Shown: positions 4,542 through 5,717 of the stretch, one piece after another
Layout of the letters: the number at the start of each line of letters is the position of its first letter
How positions within the stretch are numbered: the first letter of the stretch is position 1
Assembly (NCBI GenBank): GCA_019232725.1
Contig: JAFANK010000197.1
Location: 1-5,717 of the forward strand
Length of the DNA: 5,717 nt
Direction: 5' to 3'
Origin: Vulcanimicrobiota bacterium
GTDB taxonomy: Bacteria; Vulcanimicrobiota; Vulcanimicrobiia; Eremiobacterales; Eremiobacteraceae
Translations under genes and position numbers: made by a program
Notes under the pieces: generated by a model
What the model saw: the letters and a program-made list of their open reading frames with translations, nothing else
Told to the model about the DNA's origin: nothing
Databases searched by the model: none

Positions 4542-5717
4542 ATGCGATCAAGAATCGCCGCTTTCATCCTTGGAATATTTCTCGTCACGTCCGTGTTGCC
4601 GGCGCTTGCCGACGTCTATGGTTCGGTCACGGGCATCGTGTACGACCCCTCGGACAAACCGATGCAGGGCGTCGTGGTCATGTTATCCGCACCCGACGCG
4701 GCGCCGTTGCATGCGACGACGGACGCCAGCGGCCGGTTTCGCTTCACGGGAGTGCCGTTTGACACGTATACCGTCACCGTCGAGACGACGGAATATGGAA
4801 ACAATTCGCAGGTCCTGACCATTGCTTCGGGCAGCGCGCTCAAATTCGATATTCATCTGTCCGCAAAAACGCTGGCGAAGATCGTAACGACGGGGGCGAA
4901 TGTGAGATCGAGCGGACAGCCGGTAGCGGTCAACGTGCTCAACAATCGCTCTATCACGGTCCTGCCTAATAACGCGTCGCTTGCGAGCGTCGTGCAGACG
5001 GTTCCGGGCATCGTACCGTTCTCTTACAACGAGCCAGTCTCACGCGGTTTCCATGGCATCACATACGCGATCGACGGTATCCCCATGCCGCAGACAGCCG
5101 GCTCGTATTTCTCTGAGATCATCGATCCACGAGACATCGGGCGCATGGAGGTCATGACGGGCTCTTTCCCCGCCGAGTTCGGTGGCCAGCGCCAGGGTGG
5201 GGTGGTGAACATCTTGACCCGCACGCCGCAAGACATCGCCGGTCAAGACAGCGGCTTTGTCACGCTGTATGGCGGTTCATTCGACACGAAGGGCGTGTCG
5301 TTCAACCAAACTGCGGGCGGCGGTAACTTCCGCGCTTTCTTCGGCGGTAATTTCTTCAGCAATTCAAACGGCCTCAATGCGCCGACGCAGCAGCCCGTGA
5401 ACGACGACTCCAATCAGAACGATGGTTTCGCGAGGCTGATCTTCTCGCCCACCAATCGCGACACGTTGGCCGCCGATTACGGCGTGCAGTATGCCGCCTT
5501 CCAGATCCCCATCAACACGAACCAGAACGATCCGAACGACCCCAATTGGTCCGTACCCGGCACAGACGACATCCAAAAGGAGATCGCACGATTCAGCAAC
5601 CTGAGCTGGAAGCACGTCAGCAGTGACGGTCAGGCGTATTTCCAAGTCTCACCGTGGTGGGCGTCGGGAACGATCCAATACTTGCCCGATACGGCTGCCG
5701 ACCTGATGGGTTCCTCG
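4542..5717 (+). CDS. TonB-dependent outer-membrane receptor with N-terminal carboxypeptidase-regulatory-like domain, C-terminal part missing
   Basis: The first 392 codons of a receptor that stays open to the right edge. Signal peptide 1-23 (cleavage after ALA); CarboxypepD_reg domain about 27-105 (GSVTGIVYDPSDKPMQGV, then TDASGRFRFTGVPFDTYTV); TonB-box-like IVTTG (114-118); plug about 125-228, with TVPGIVPF, a YAIDGIPMP turn, and EVMTGSFPAEFGGQRQGGVVNI; then the first barrel strands. The plug is more canonical than that of the left receptor: it ends VVNILTRTP where the left one has VLDINTRTG. FQIP followed by a TDD(I/N)xxE stretch in the early barrel (320-347) recurs in the left receptor (312-330), supporting common ancestry. 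Most of the barrel, perhaps 400 or more residues, is outside the window. It is preceded by a membrane-protein gene 65 nt away, mirroring the left unit. The ligand is unknown; the proposed shared operator suggests a nutrient- or metal-controlled role. Confidence 0.93.
   Translation, partial: MRSRIAAFILGIFLVTSVLPALADVYGSVTGIVYDPSDKPMQGVVVMLSAPDAAPLHATTDASGRFRFTGVPFDTYTVTVETTEYGNNSQVLTIASGSALKFDIHLSAKTLAKIVTTGANVRSSGQPVAVNVLNNRSITVLPNNASLASVVQTVPGIVPFSYNEPVSRGFHGITYAIDGIPMPQTAGSYFSEIIDPRDIGRMEVMTGSFPAEFGGQRQGGVVNILTRTPQDIAGQDSGFVTLYGGSFDTKGVSFNQTAGGGNFRAFFGGNFFSNSNGLNAPTQQPVNDDSNQNDGFARLIFSPTNRDTLAADYGVQYAAFQIPINTNQNDPNDPNWSVPGTDDIQKEIARFSNLSWKHVSSDGQAYFQVSPWWASGTIQYLPDTAADLMGSS

Noticed and set aside
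5364..5645. Minus-strand frame of 93 codons opposite the right receptor
   Set aside because: The plus-strand receptor continues in frame with barrel-type sequence to the edge. The antisense product has no supporting features.
1..5717. Mobile elements, CRISPR repeats, tRNA or rRNA genes
   Set aside because: No transposase, direct-repeat array, cloverleaf-like sequence or ribosomal RNA segment was seen. Apart from the divergent control region, the window is filled by the five genes with short gaps.

Overview
The window comes from a Gram-negative bacterium, because it encodes two outer-membrane TonB-dependent receptors with signal peptides. The sequence is GC-rich. Both receptors carry an N-terminal carboxypeptidase-regulatory-like (CarboxypepD_reg) domain, a form common in Acidobacteriota, Bacteroidota and Eremiobacterota-like lineages. 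An uncultivated lineage such as Eremiobacterota or Acidobacteriota is my best guess, held weakly and based on recall of receptor style, not on a marker gene.

Layout. Five genes form two divergent units around a short control region at about 3612-3771. Leftward (minus strand): a four-helix membrane protein (3000-3611), a full-length TonB-dependent receptor (549-2948), then the 5' part of a LutA/YkgE-type Fe-S oxidoreductase subunit (1-492), which runs off the left edge. Gaps are 51 and 56 nt, so one transcript is plausible. Rightward (plus strand): a second four-helix membrane protein (3772-4476), then a second TonB-dependent receptor (4542 to the right edge, incomplete), 65 nt apart.

The arrangement is a mirror image: each receptor is preceded by a small inner-membrane protein of the same design. 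The two small proteins share helix spacing, intramembrane His/Glu positions and an almost C-terminal Asn-Arg-Pro-Pro-Pro motif. The two receptors share a domain plan and local motifs (LSAK before the TonB-box region, FQIP in the early barrel). The simplest reading is an old inverted duplication of a two-gene module [small membrane protein + receptor]. I recognise no named family for the small proteins, and they are the best candidate for something undescribed.

Regulation. The control region holds a perfect inverted repeat, TTGAGA-N5-TCTCAA (3692-3708), that could serve as a shared operator. It loosely resembles a Fur-type 7-1-7 box. Small hairpins sit just before the lutA start and just before the ribosome-binding site of the right-hand receptor. 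No RNA genes, CRISPR arrays, insertion sequences or convincing terminators were seen.
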